DNA of 64,000 bases from Shewanella psychromarinicola (GTDB lineage: Bacteria; Pseudomonadota; Gammaproteobacteria; Enterobacterales; Shewanellaceae), in assembly GCF_003855155.1 (NCBI RefSeq), contig NZ_CP034073.1, positions 248,001 through 312,000 on the forward strand, given 5' to 3'. Position numbers and translations under genes: made by a program. Below, in pieces: positions 17,077 to 24,848 of this stretch; the first letter of the stretch is position 1, and each line of letters begins with the position of its first letter. Below the pieces are notes generated by a model. It ran no database searches. It worked only from the letters and a program-made list of their open reading frames with translations, and was not told the origin of the DNA.

Positions 17077-18534
17077 TTATTTACCTTTTGCAAGAGATAT
17101 CACACCCATCATAGAATGAGAAAAGCCTTTCCCTTCTGCCTTTTCATCCAATTTATCAGAAACATATTTCCCTGCGGCAGCGGCTCCAATTGGTAATAAA
17201 GCACCTAAAAATGGAGCTAAAACAGGAAGTATTGTCACTCCTAGAGTACCCCCAGCAATTAAAGCAGTATACTTATGCTTTGCTGCATATTTATCTTTAA
17301 ATGCAGACACTTGCCTTTCATGTTTTGACACTGCTCTTTCAACATGAGAGCAAACTTCAGATGCAACATAACCCAGATCTTCTAGTTTTGTTTCTGGAAG
17401 GCTATTAACTAAATCTCTTAACTCTCTCCTGAACTCTACGTTTTCGTTAGTTTTTCTTATTTCTATTAGCTGAGCATCATTTATATTTGCTAAGTAATCT
17501 AGCCTCTGAGAGTTTAGTGATTGTAAAATTGCAGTTGTAGACGGATCAAATGAAGCTTTTTCGGATGCTTTTGCATTCTTCATTTTGGCAATTAATTGGT
17601 AATAATGAGCTTGAGCACTAATACATAAAAATGGGTGACTTCTAAGTTCGTCTGCATTCTCTAAAAGATGAAAATTTGGTGATACACGTTCAAAAATAGC
17701 ATTGGTAATAATACTAATATCTCCATTTTTAAAAAGGTTATTACACCATTCCTCAGAGCGCCATTGTCTCATTTCAGCTTTGTAGTTCTCAATCTCATAT
17801 TTTATTGTTTCGCCAGGTTCACTTCCTGGCGAAACAAATAAATTATTTTTTTCAATTTGTTGTAAATATTTCTCAGGGTATTTGGTGGCAAATTCCATTA
17901 TATTTTTAGGATGCTTTATTCCAGAATCTACATAATGCGAAAATACATCTGTAATCAATTGAATTGTATTTTCCTGTGTCTGAGGATCATGCTCTTCAAG
18001 TGATTTCTCAAAGCTTGGAAAAACAAAGAATGGAGGAATATCAAATTCAGAACCAATCAAATCCGATAGATGTAATATGAAAAAAGCCATTTCTAGTATT
18101 CTGACTAAGTTAAACTTTTCTTCATCTCGCCTTTTTTCAAGCCATGGCATTATCGGGTCAGGAATTAGAACAGTATCAGAATATAATAATGAACGTCGGG
18201 TTGCATTTAAATGAGTTTGAAGAAAGCGACTACCACCGCCTAAATTTATTTTACAAGCATCTATTTTTTTCGCAGAACGAAAAGCTATTCCGCCTTCATC
18301 TTTATATAACTTAAGAAGTTTTTCTTCCAAAATAGAATACGAGGCTATAAATTTTTCTGTTTTTTGGGTGCTTTTTACAACAACCCCTGCCATTCTTTTA
18401 ACCGAATCAGAGAAGTCTTCGATTGATGAAAAATCTCGTGGCAACGAACCTGTCACATTGACAAAAAACTCAGTTAATATTTCAAAGTATTTGTCTTGAT
18501 AAATAATCAAATCATGAATTTCTTTCTGAGACAT
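17077..18534 (-). CDS. Unrecognised 485-aa protein (integron cassette 4)
   Basis: I do not recognise this protein. It is long for a cassette product. The first 390 or so residues look soluble and largely helical, with charged stretches (EKFNLVRILEMAFFILHL, EIENYKAEMRQWRSEEW) and no nucleotide-binding, nuclease or helix-turn-helix motif that I can see. Near the C-terminus a Gly/Ala/Leu-rich segment (ALIAGGTLGVTILPVLAPF to GAAAAG) could form a membrane hairpin, followed by a charged tail. The ATG at 18534 has GAGG at 7 bases. Its own attC overlaps the immediate 3' flank. Codon use is AT-rich compared with core genes. A defence or membrane-acting role is possible but unsupported. Confidence 0.8.
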   Translation of the reverse strand: MSQKEIHDLIIYQDKYFEILTEFFVNVTGSLPRDFSSIEDFSDSVKRMAGVVVKSTQKTEKFIASYSILEEKLLKLYKDEGGIAFRSAKKIDACKINLGGGSRFLQTHLNATRRSLLYSDTVLIPDPIMPWLEKRRDEEKFNLVRILEMAFFILHLSDLIGSEFDIPPFFVFPSFEKSLEEHDPQTQENTIQLITDVFSHYVDSGIKHPKNIMEFATKYPEKYLQQIEKNNLFVSPGSEPGETIKYEIENYKAEMRQWRSEEWCNNLFKNGDISIITNAIFERVSPNFHLLENADELRSHPFLCISAQAHYYQLIAKMKNAKASEKASFDPSTTAILQSLNSQRLDYLANINDAQLIEIRKTNENVEFRRELRDLVNSLPETKLEDLGYVASEVCSHVERAVSKHERQVSAFKDKYAAKHKYTALIAGGTLGVTILPVLAPFLGALLPIGAAAAGKYVSDKLDEKAEGKGFSHSMMGVISLAKGK

Positions 18535-18551
18535 GTAGCAACCTCGATAAA

Positions 18552-18656
18552 ATATAACGCCCGCAGCAACAGCAGGCTAAAATTGGCGGTTTTTGTGCGT
18601 TCTTTTGCACAAAAGGTGACAGTTTTAGACTGTCAGATTGACTGCGTTTGTTATGA
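18552..18656 (-). other. Integron attC site (cassette 3)
   Basis: VCR-like palindrome of about 105 bases. CTCATAACAAACGC pairs with GCGGGCGTTATA at the ends, and the apex GTGC-AAAAGAAC-GCAC is a good hairpin. The R'' side CTCATAAC is complementary to the beginning of cassette 3 (GTTATGAG). The stop codon of the 105-aa gene lies inside this box. Confidence 0.88.
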
Positions 18657-18968
18657 GTTGATTTCATGATTATGTTTAATGTAATTAGTTTTTTCAGAAA
18701 TACTATTACGAAGTTTATCCAAGTAGTCATTAGCCTTTGGGAGCATAGAATAGCTGCCATCTTCTAGTTTTTTAGTAAGCACTAAATCGTTGAAAGAGCC
18801 CATACCGCCATAAGCACCAAGGACTCTCTCTATGCCCTGATAATCACTATTTTCTATCATTGAAAGGCACCTCTTAAACCATGCACACCAGTGACTTTCG
18901 TTTTCTTTGTCTAGGAAAACTACCAGTTCTTTAAGCTCGCCGATTAATTCGATAGTTACATTACCCAT
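18651..18968 (-). CDS. Small hypothetical protein with AYGGMGSFNDL motif (integron cassette 3)
   Basis: 105 aa, acidic, predicted helical. The motif VLGAYGGMGSFNDLVL near the middle, preceded by HWCAWFKRCLSMIE, recalls a family of small bacterial accessory proteins of unknown function (possibly DUF6966; I cannot verify). No signal peptide or membrane helix. The ATG at 18968 has only a weak ribosome site (GGG very close). The cassette starts just upstream at 18981, leaving almost no leader. Confidence 0.72.
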   Translation of the reverse strand: MGNVTIELIGELKELVVFLDKENESHWCAWFKRCLSMIENSDYQGIERVLGAYGGMGSFNDLVLTKKLEDGSYSMLPKANDYLDKLRNSISEKTNYIKHNHEINS

Positions 18969-18974
18969 AAAGAC

Positions 18975-19075
18975 TCATAACGCCCTATTAAGAGGCAAAT
19001 GATAGTTGGCTAAAATAAGCGACGAAGGAGTAAATAGCCAACTGTTATTTGTCCTGCTTGAATAGCTTGTTGAAC
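18975..19075 (-). other. Integron attC site (cassette 2)
   Basis: About 101 bases. GTTCAACAAGCTATTCAAG pairs with CTTAATAGGGCGTTATGA at the ends, AGGACAAAT with ATTTGCCTC, and AGTTGGCTA with TAGCCAACT near the apex. R'' GTTCAAC is the exact complement of the first bases of cassette 2 (GTTGAAC at 21349 downwards). Confidence 0.85.
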
Positions 19076-19175
19076 GAAGCCGCTCTGCGGCAGAAAAGAT
19101 AAAAACACATCTTTAGCCCCATCATAAATACTTACTAGACCCTGCCTACCTTGGCAGCTATCTAGGAGTATTACT

Positions 19176-20066
19176 ATGAACGCTCACGAACAACAACGCT
19201 TTGATTGTCTTTATGAACAACATCTTACCAATTTAACGCTGCAAGGCAAGCGGCCTGCTACCATCGACGCTTATAGCCGCGCTGTCAGGCGTATTAGTGC
19301 TTATTTTGACTGTTGCCCTGATAACCTTTCAACCGATGATTTAAAACGCTACTTCGCTGATTTAATTGCCTCTCACTCCTGGAGCACCGTAAAACTCGAC
19401 CGTAATGGATTACAGTTTTTCTATCGATATGTTCTTAACCAGCACTGGGAGTGGCTGAGTATTGTGAAGCCTCCGCAGGTTAAACGTTTACCCGATATAT
19501 TGACCCCTGCCGAAGTATCCATCGTCATTAGCCTCACCCATAAGCTGCGATATCAAGTGTGCTTTTTAACCCTTTACAGTATGGGGTTGCGCCTCGGCGA
19601 AGCAATTTCATTGCAGGTTGGCGATATCGATTCCGCGTTGATGCAGGTGCATATTCGTGACGCCAAGGGCGGTAAAGACAGGCTGGTCCCTTTACCTCAA
19701 CGCACATTACTTGCACTGCGATATTACTGGCAAACCCATCGCCATCCCCGGCATGTACTTCCCGGTAAAGATGGCAAGCCAGGTTCAATGATAGATAAAG
19801 GCGGTATTCAAAAAGCACTAAAGCGAGTGATTAACGACTGCAACATCCACAAATCCATCAGCCCACATAATTTACGTCACAGCTATGCGACTCATCTGCT
19901 CGAACAAGGGTTAGATTTACGCTCAGTACAGCACTTACTCGGCCACAACAGCCTTAACACTACCGCACGCTATACCCGCCTCACCACCATCACCCGCAAG
20001 AACACTGTCCTGTCAGTTAACCAGCTCACTGATAATTTGGTGCTTAAGTGGGAGTGTGACTCATGA
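19176..20066 (+). CDS. Tyrosine recombinase, IS91-accessory type
   Basis: 296 aa. N-terminal SAM-like core-binding domain (TLQGKRPATIDAYSRAVRR), then the catalytic domain with Arg in YSMGLRLGEAI, HNLRHSYATHLL (H-x-x-R) and LLGHNSLNTTARYTRL (His and the nucleophilic Tyr). It lacks the extra domain seen in IntI, so it is not a second integron integrase. Its stop overlaps the transposase start by 4 bases (ATGA). Such recombinases accompany many IS91-family transposases; their exact role is unclear. Confidence 0.88.
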   Translation: MNAHEQQRFDCLYEQHLTNLTLQGKRPATIDAYSRAVRRISAYFDCCPDNLSTDDLKRYFADLIASHSWSTVKLDRNGLQFFYRYVLNQHWEWLSIVKPPQVKRLPDILTPAEVSIVISLTHKLRYQVCFLTLYSMGLRLGEAISLQVGDIDSALMQVHIRDAKGGKDRLVPLPQRTLLALRYYWQTHRHPRHVLPGKDGKPGSMIDKGGIQKALKRVINDCNIHKSISPHNLRHSYATHLLEQGLDLRSVQHLLGHNSLNTTARYTRLTTITRKNTVLSVNQLTDNLVLKWECDS

Positions 20067-21136
20067 CATTCATCGATATTTTACGTGACCATCTTGATGC
20101 CTTTAATCAGGCTTATGATGGCCAAATTACCCCGTCAATGCGCCAAGCGATTAATGCCATGCTCAGTTGCCGCTCTCATTCCCAAAGAGCCAGCCACTGG
20201 GCTTGCCAGGGTTGCACGCATACCGCTGACTTTCCGCTGTCATGTGGTCATCGCAGCTGCCCGCAATGTCAGTACAACACCACGGCAGATTGGCTCACTA
20301 AGCAACAAGCCAAGTTACTGCCCGTCGACTATTTCATGGTGACTTTTACATTGCCATTTGAGCTGCGTGTTGTGGCTAAATATCACCCAGAAGCGCTCTA
20401 TCCAGCCATGTTTGCCGTCGCTGCCAGTGTGCTCAAAGACTTTGCCCTTAACTCACCAAAGCTTGCCGGTGATATTGGTTTCACCGGCGTGCTGCATACT
20501 CACAGCCGGCGACGGGATTTACATCCGCATATTCACTTTATTATTCCTGCGGGCAGTTTTAACAAAACTCAACAGCACTGGAAAAAGAACAAAGGCAAAT
20601 ACCTGTTCAACGCCTTTAATATCGCCAATGTCTGGCGTGCACGCTTGCTGGAGTATTTGGCAAAGCTTAATCTCACACTGCCAACCTCACTGCCCAAAAA
20701 GTGGGTAGTAGACTGCCAACATGTGGGCAAAGGCTTGCCTGCACTGCAGTATTTATCACGATATCTTTATCGCGGCGTACTGGCTGACAAAAATATCAAA
20801 AGTCATGTCGATGACAACGTGAGTTTCGAGTATGAAGACAGCCAAACAAAGTCGACAAAAGTACGCACCTTACCCGCCATAGAATTTCTCTGGTTAATAC
20901 TGCAACACGTATTACCGAAGGGATTAAGGCGAGTGCGTGACTATGGATTACTCAGAGGTAACGCCAAAAAGCTCAGGCTACAAATACAGCTTATGCTGGC
21001 AGTTGCAGGGGCAACGTTTCCAATCATTCCTGAGATAAAGCGCAGATTAGCAACCCGCAGTTGCCCCTGTTGCCAGCAACCAATGCGCTTTATGGGCGTA
21101 GTGGCACGACCGACAAACTTAATGACCTCAACCTAA
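20063..21136 (+). CDS. IS91-family transposase (HUH, Y2)
   Basis: 357 aa, near full length. An N-terminal zinc-finger block (CQGCTHTADFPLSCGHRSCP) is followed by the HUH signature LHPHIHF, where His-U-His binds the metal, and by QYLSRYLYRGVL, holding the tyrosines used for rolling-circle-like strand transfer. A C-terminal CPCCQQPM knuckle is also visible. The protein moves the element by single-strand replication without target duplication. No internal stop is seen. Confidence 0.9.
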   Translation: MTFIDILRDHLDAFNQAYDGQITPSMRQAINAMLSCRSHSQRASHWACQGCTHTADFPLSCGHRSCPQCQYNTTADWLTKQQAKLLPVDYFMVTFTLPFELRVVAKYHPEALYPAMFAVAASVLKDFALNSPKLAGDIGFTGVLHTHSRRRDLHPHIHFIIPAGSFNKTQQHWKKNKGKYLFNAFNIANVWRARLLEYLAKLNLTLPTSLPKKWVVDCQHVGKGLPALQYLSRYLYRGVLADKNIKSHVDDNVSFEYEDSQTKSTKVRTLPAIEFLWLILQHVLPKGLRRVRDYGLLRGNAKKLRLQIQLMLAVAGATFPIIPEIKRRLATRSCPCCQQPMRFMGVVARPTNLMTST

Positions 21137-21342
21137 TGTTGAAAATAATAAGAATAATGGTTTAACTGAATACCGTGGAGGATTAATTTAACGCACTGAA
21201 ATTAATAGAGTTAAATAATTAGCAGAGGGGCTAAGGGTACTTGCTGACTACAAAAAACTAGCACGATAACCATCACATCAAACAGCGCGTTTTCTCGAGC
21301 TGTTATTTACATAATAAAGAGTCACTCTCGGTGTTCGGGCTT

Positions 21343-21400
21343 GTTCAACACTTGGGATAAGGACGCGGCTTCGCGCGGCCTATCCTTATTTGTTAGTTGC
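21343..21400 (-). other. Integron attC site (cassette 1)
   Basis: Short 58-base site. GCAACTAACA, then AAGGA-TAGG-CCGCG, loop CGAAG, CCGCG-TCCTT, and R' GTTGAAC. R'' GCAACTAAC is the perfect complement of the first bases of cassette 1 (GTTAGTTGC at 21688 downwards). Confidence 0.85.
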
Positions 21401-21688
21401 TCTTTATTAAAAACACCAAACTTACAATAAGTTACCATATTTGAGGGCTCTGCGAAAGAAACCAAAAACACAGGCCACAACTTAGCCGCCCAACGCGATT
21501 TTGAGCCATTTACACTTTACGAATTATGCCACCTAAAAGTAAAATGGTGAAAACTTTATTGCCAAAACGCAGAATAAATTATAAAACTTAATATTTGCCA
21601 AGTAAAAGAAATGATACAAGTACAAATCTTTTAGGTAAAACACCACAAGTTAAAAACAAATTCTATTGGAACAAGTTGTGCAACTAAC
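21349..21688 (-). other. Integron cassette 1, without a complete gene
   Basis: About 340 bases between the attI side and attC1. No frame has both a start and reasonable length. One frame reads AKLWPVFLVSFAEPSNMV, then TYCKFGVFNKEQLTNK, running into attC1. I recall similar reading-frame fragments in Vibrio-type cassettes. It may be a decayed or non-coding (RNA or promoter) cassette. Confidence 0.6.
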
Positions 21689-21770
21689 AGCTTATTGAAC
21701 GGCTCGACCGATAAAGCCGACCGTTTAAGTTATTGATTTATATCATCCTACATTTTCTATCTCATTGATG
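21682..21770 (-). other. Probable attI recombination site
   Basis: Lies between intI and the first cassette. The crossover-like GTTAGTTGC (minus strand, 21688 downwards) begins cassette 1. The adjoining GTTCAATAAGCTG is the candidate integrase-binding side. The exact extent is inferred from position only. Confidence 0.6.
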
Positions 21771-21932
21771 TAAAGCAATTTAATGACTCTTAACCTCCGA
21801 TATAAAACTTCGATTGCGCGTTAAAAGTGTCGGAATTAAATACTAAAAAAATTAATCACCTAATATCAATAGATTAGGTTTTATCTATTTATTCATCTTT
21901 AGCACTTTAGATTGTTTTTTGTACACGTTTTA
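21771..21932. other. Intergenic upstream of intI
   Basis: AT-rich. Likely holds the leftward cassette promoter Pc, but no convincing -35/-10 pair could be fixed. Confidence 0.35.
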
Positions 21933-21960
21933 TTGCAATTCATTCAAAACCCATTATAAC
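21933..21960 (+). promoter_or_regulatory. Candidate sigma-70 promoter of intI
   Basis: TTGCAA at 21933-21938, a 16-base spacer, then TATAAC at 21955-21960, about 40 bases before the preferred intI start. A LexA-type box begins at the last base of the -10. Confidence 0.65.
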
Positions 21961-21975
21961 TGTATGGATGCACAG
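21960..21975 (+). promoter_or_regulatory. LexA (SOS) box at the intI promoter
   Basis: CTGTATGGATGCACAG fits the CTG-N10-CAG core of gammaproteobacterial LexA operators. Its position abutting the -10 would block transcription. SOS control of integron integrases is established in Vibrio and in class 1 integrons. Confidence 0.8.
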
Positions 21976-22000
21976 TACAGGTAACATAAAGGGGGACTTT

Positions 22001-22960
22001 ATGGCGGGAGCAGGATATATAGAAGCAATTCGACAACAAATTCGAGTGAGGCATTACAGTTACCAAACTGAAAAATCATACCTTTATTGGAACCGTTATT
22101 TTATAAAATATTTTAAGTTTACTGCTGCAAAACATATTTTACCTACACACATTGAACAGTTTTTATGTTTTTTAGCAAACGAACGGCGTGTTTCCAGCAG
22201 TACACAACAGCAAGCCCTTTGCGCCCTTGTTTTTGCGTTTAAACATGTACTAGCCATCGATACCGACAATTTGCAGTTCCCGTATGCAAAAGCACCAACT
22301 CGAATTCCGCAGGTTTTAAATGATGCAGAGGCCAAACAGGTCATCGACCATTTACACGGTAAATACCAACTGATTGGCTGTTTATTATATGGCGCGGGGT
22401 TAAGATTAACTGAAGCTTTAAGTATTAGACTTAAGGATATCGATTTTGAAAATCGAACACTTTTTGTATTTAGAGGTAAAGGTAAAAAAGATAGAGTTTG
22501 TATTTTACCTAAAATGACCATTGATCCCATACAGCAGCAGATGTGCCACGTGCGAGAGACTCATGCTCACGATTTGTCTCAGGGATTAGGGATGGCTTCA
22601 TTACCTCCTAGCTTACTCAAAAAGTTTGGAACAAGCCCCAAACAATTACATTGGCAATACCTTTTCCCTTCGGTTCACTGCGTGTCGCATCCTGTTAATG
22701 GCTACATATGCAGACATCATATTGACCCAACAACATTTAGAAAGGCATTAAAAAAAGCAGTTCAGAAAACGACGATCACTAAACGCATTACCGCTCATAC
22801 TTTTAGGCATTCTTTTGCAACAAACTTACTGAGGCGTGGTCACGATATAAGAACCGTGCAGGAATTACTCGGCCATAATGATGTAAAAACAACCCAAATC
22901 TATACCCATGTTGCAGGTTTACACCAAACAGGTGTACAAAGCCCAATGGATTACAGTTAA
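22001..22960 (+). CDS. intI: Integron integrase IntI
   Basis: 319 aa from ATG 22001, chosen because GGGGG lies 5 bases upstream and because an in-frame ATG at 21968 lies within the LexA box. This is a tyrosine recombinase with R135 (GAGLRLTEAL), H266 and R269 (AHTFRHSFAT), H292 (LLGHND) and Y301 (QIYTH). Between about 195 and 240 it has the IntI-specific extra segment (SLPPSLLKKFG, HWQYLFPS, RHHID) absent from XerC/D. It excises and integrates cassettes between attI and folded single-stranded attC. Oriented away from the cassettes, as in mobile and chromosomal integrons. No defects are seen. Confidence 0.95.
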   Translation: MAGAGYIEAIRQQIRVRHYSYQTEKSYLYWNRYFIKYFKFTAAKHILPTHIEQFLCFLANERRVSSSTQQQALCALVFAFKHVLAIDTDNLQFPYAKAPTRIPQVLNDAEAKQVIDHLHGKYQLIGCLLYGAGLRLTEALSIRLKDIDFENRTLFVFRGKGKKDRVCILPKMTIDPIQQQMCHVRETHAHDLSQGLGMASLPPSLLKKFGTSPKQLHWQYLFPSVHCVSHPVNGYICRHHIDPTTFRKALKKAVQKTTITKRITAHTFRHSFATNLLRRGHDIRTVQELLGHNDVKTTQIYTHVAGLHQTGVQSPMDYS

Positions 22961-23026
22961 AAGTGATAATTAGCCCGCCTGTGAATAAGCCTACAAGGTA
23001 AATATTTTCTAATTTACACCCACAAA

Positions 23027-23048
23027 AAAGGACTCTTGCGAGTCCTTT
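23027..23048. terminator. Bidirectional terminator between intI and yadH
   Basis: AAAGGACTC-TTGC-GAGTCCTTT, preceded by an A run and followed by TCT. It serves the convergent intI and yadH genes. Confidence 0.75.
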
Positions 23049-23074
23049 CTAATTCATTTTCTGCGTGTTACGTA

Positions 23075-23845
23075 TTAGCTACGCAACCCAATGCCGCGCG
23101 ATATCAAGTAATAAGCCAGTGTCCATAAGCTGACGCAAAAGCCCAGCATAATGGCAATGGATAACGGTACGCTGAGATCAGCAAACCCTAAAAAGCCGTA
23201 GCGGAATACGTTGATCATATACACCACAGGGTTTAAGCCCGACACACCTTGCCAAAAAGGTGGCAATAACGATAACGAGTAAAATACCCCACCTAAATAG
23301 GTGAGTGGCGTAAGAATAAATGTCGGAATAATACTGATATCATCAAAGCTTTTGGCAAACACCGCATTAATTAAGCCACCAAGTGAGAATAACACTGAGG
23401 TTAAAAACATGGTTAAAATAACCAAGCTAACGTGATGCAAGGAGATATCAACAAACAACATCGCCACCACGGTAACAATTAAGCCAACGCACAAACCGCG
23501 GGCGACACCGCCACCAACGTAACCGGCTATCATCACATAATGGGGTACGGGTGCCACCATGATTTCTTCAATGTTACGTTGAAACTTGGCGCTGTAAAAC
23601 GATGAGGCCACATTAGAGTATGAGCTGGTGATCACCGACATCATGATTAAACCAGGGGCAATAAACTCCATATAGCTCACGCCGCCCATTTCACCGATGC
23701 GGCTACCGACTAAGTTACCAAAAATTAAAAAATATAACGTCATGGTAATCGCTGGCGGTACTAGCGTTTGGATCCAAATACGGGTAAAGCGATTAATTTC
23801 TTTGGTTAAAATACTTTTAAAAGCCACAAAATACAGGTGGTTCAT
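23075..23845 (-). CDS. yadH: ABC-2 type transporter permease (YadH-like)
   Basis: 256 aa with six hydrophobic segments and the ABC-2 signature region in the C-terminal half (YLGGVFYSLSLLPPFWQ, LNPVVYMINVFRYGF). It pairs with the ATPase encoded directly upstream; the two genes overlap by one base (TAATG), which indicates translational coupling. The substrate is unknown in E. coli YadGH too. The order yadG-yadH next to hpt is also found in E. coli, supporting orthology. Confidence 0.88.
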   Translation of the reverse strand: MNHLYFVAFKSILTKEINRFTRIWIQTLVPPAITMTLYFLIFGNLVGSRIGEMGGVSYMEFIAPGLIMMSVITSSYSNVASSFYSAKFQRNIEEIMVAPVPHYVMIAGYVGGGVARGLCVGLIVTVVAMLFVDISLHHVSLVILTMFLTSVLFSLGGLINAVFAKSFDDISIIPTFILTPLTYLGGVFYSLSLLPPFWQGVSGLNPVVYMINVFRYGFLGFADLSVPLSIAIMLGFCVSLWTLAYYLISRGIGLRS

Positions 23846-24780
23846 TATTTTGACTCCTTGGCTTTCTCTACCCGCTCAACAAACAATTCTTCTAAGCGGT
23901 TGGCTTTGTTGCGCATCGACAGTACTTCAATATTGGCTGCGGTCAACTGGGTAAATAACTCATTAATGTTGTTCGATTTAGCCACGTCGACTTCTAATGT
24001 GTGGTCATCCGTTAAACGGCAAGTCATGTTGGTTAACTGCGGCGCTACGTCGAGATGCTTTCGTAAATCGAAAATAAAAGTTTCAACATCAAGCTTACTC
24101 AGCAATGCCTTCATGGTCGTACACTCAACCAGTAAACCATTATCGATAATACCTATGGTTCGGCAGAGCATTTCGGCTTCTTCAAGGTAGTGAGTGGTTA
24201 AAATAATGGTCACGCCTTGTTGATTGATTAGCTTTAAAAAGTCCCACATTGAGCGACGTAATTCAATGTCTACCCCCGCAGTGGGTTCATCTAAAATCAA
24301 CAATTTAGGTTCATGCATTAACGCACGGGCAATCATTAAACGGCGTTTCATTCCACCGGATAGCTCACGTGCTTGCGCGTGGCGTTTATGCCATAAATCC
24401 AATTGGCTTAGGTACTTTTCAGCACGCACTAAGGCAACCTCTTTTGGCACCCCATAGTAACCCGCTTGGTTAACGACTATTTGTTGCACGGTTTCGAACT
24501 GATTAAAGTTGAATTCTTGCGGTACTAAACCAATACATAACTTGGCATGTTCGAGTTGCTTATCTATATCAAAACCAAATACCGACACCGAGCCCGCTGT
24601 TTTTTGTACTAACGAACTGATGATGCCAATGGTGGTAGATTTACCTGCACCATTGGGGCCAAGCAGAGCAAAAAAGTCGCCTTGCTTTACCGTCAAACTG
24701 ATTGATTTAACGGCTTCGACACCGCCTTTATAGATTTTTTTAAGGTTATCAATTACTAAAGCATTGGCGTTATCGGCCAT
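23845..24780 (-). CDS. yadG: ABC transporter ATP-binding protein (YadG-like)
   Basis: Frame opens at 24837, but ATG 24780 has AGGA at 8 bases and starts MADNANALVIDNLKKIYKGG, giving 310 aa. Walker A is GPNGAGKST, the Q-loop lies in VPQEFNFN, the ABC signature is ELSGGMKRR and Walker B is LLILDEPTAGVD, followed by the H-loop in TTHYLEEAE. It energises the YadH permease. Residues after about 220 form the usual C-terminal regulatory extension. The upstream region contains an hpt terminator, so its own promoter must be very close or readthrough occurs. Confidence 0.9.
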   Translation of the reverse strand: MADNANALVIDNLKKIYKGGVEAVKSISLTVKQGDFFALLGPNGAGKSTTIGIISSLVQKTAGSVSVFGFDIDKQLEHAKLCIGLVPQEFNFNQFETVQQIVVNQAGYYGVPKEVALVRAEKYLSQLDLWHKRHAQARELSGGMKRRLMIARALMHEPKLLILDEPTAGVDIELRRSMWDFLKLINQQGVTIILTTHYLEEAEMLCRTIGIIDNGLLVECTTMKALLSKLDVETFIFDLRKHLDVAPQLTNMTCRLTDDHTLEVDVAKSNNINELFTQLTAANIEVLSMRNKANRLEELFVERVEKAKESK

Positions 24781-24801
24781 GTTGAAATCCTCTACTCGAT
24801 G

Positions 24802-24829
24802 AAAACAAAAAATCCCGCCTGTGCGGGAG
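24802..24829 (-). terminator. Terminator downstream of hpt
   Basis: On the minus strand CTCCCGC-ACAG-GCGGGA is followed by TTTTTTGTTTTC. It lies between the hpt stop and the yadG start. Confidence 0.8.
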
Positions 24830-24848
24830 TCTGGCAAAGAATACCGTA

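Larger units (their letters stand above)
19076..21342 (+). mobile_element. IS91-like element with accessory tyrosine recombinase, inside integron cassette 2
   Basis: Two overlapping genes, a tyrosine recombinase and an IS91 Y2 transposase, lie between two attC sites with hardly any other coding DNA. IS91 elements are known to insert next to GAAC/CAAG-type tetranucleotides, and the attC box here is GTTGAAC. A small hairpin GCCGC-TCT-GCGGC lies near the left side (about 19079-19091). Exact ends were not determined. Confidence 0.7.

Noticed and set aside
19176..20066. Second integron integrase
   Set aside because: It is a tyrosine recombinase but lacks the IntI-specific extra segment and is translationally coupled to an IS91 transposase.
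21968..22000. Upstream start codon for intI
   Set aside because: The ATG lies inside the LexA box, close to the -10, with no ribosome site. ATG 22001 has GGGGG at good spacing.
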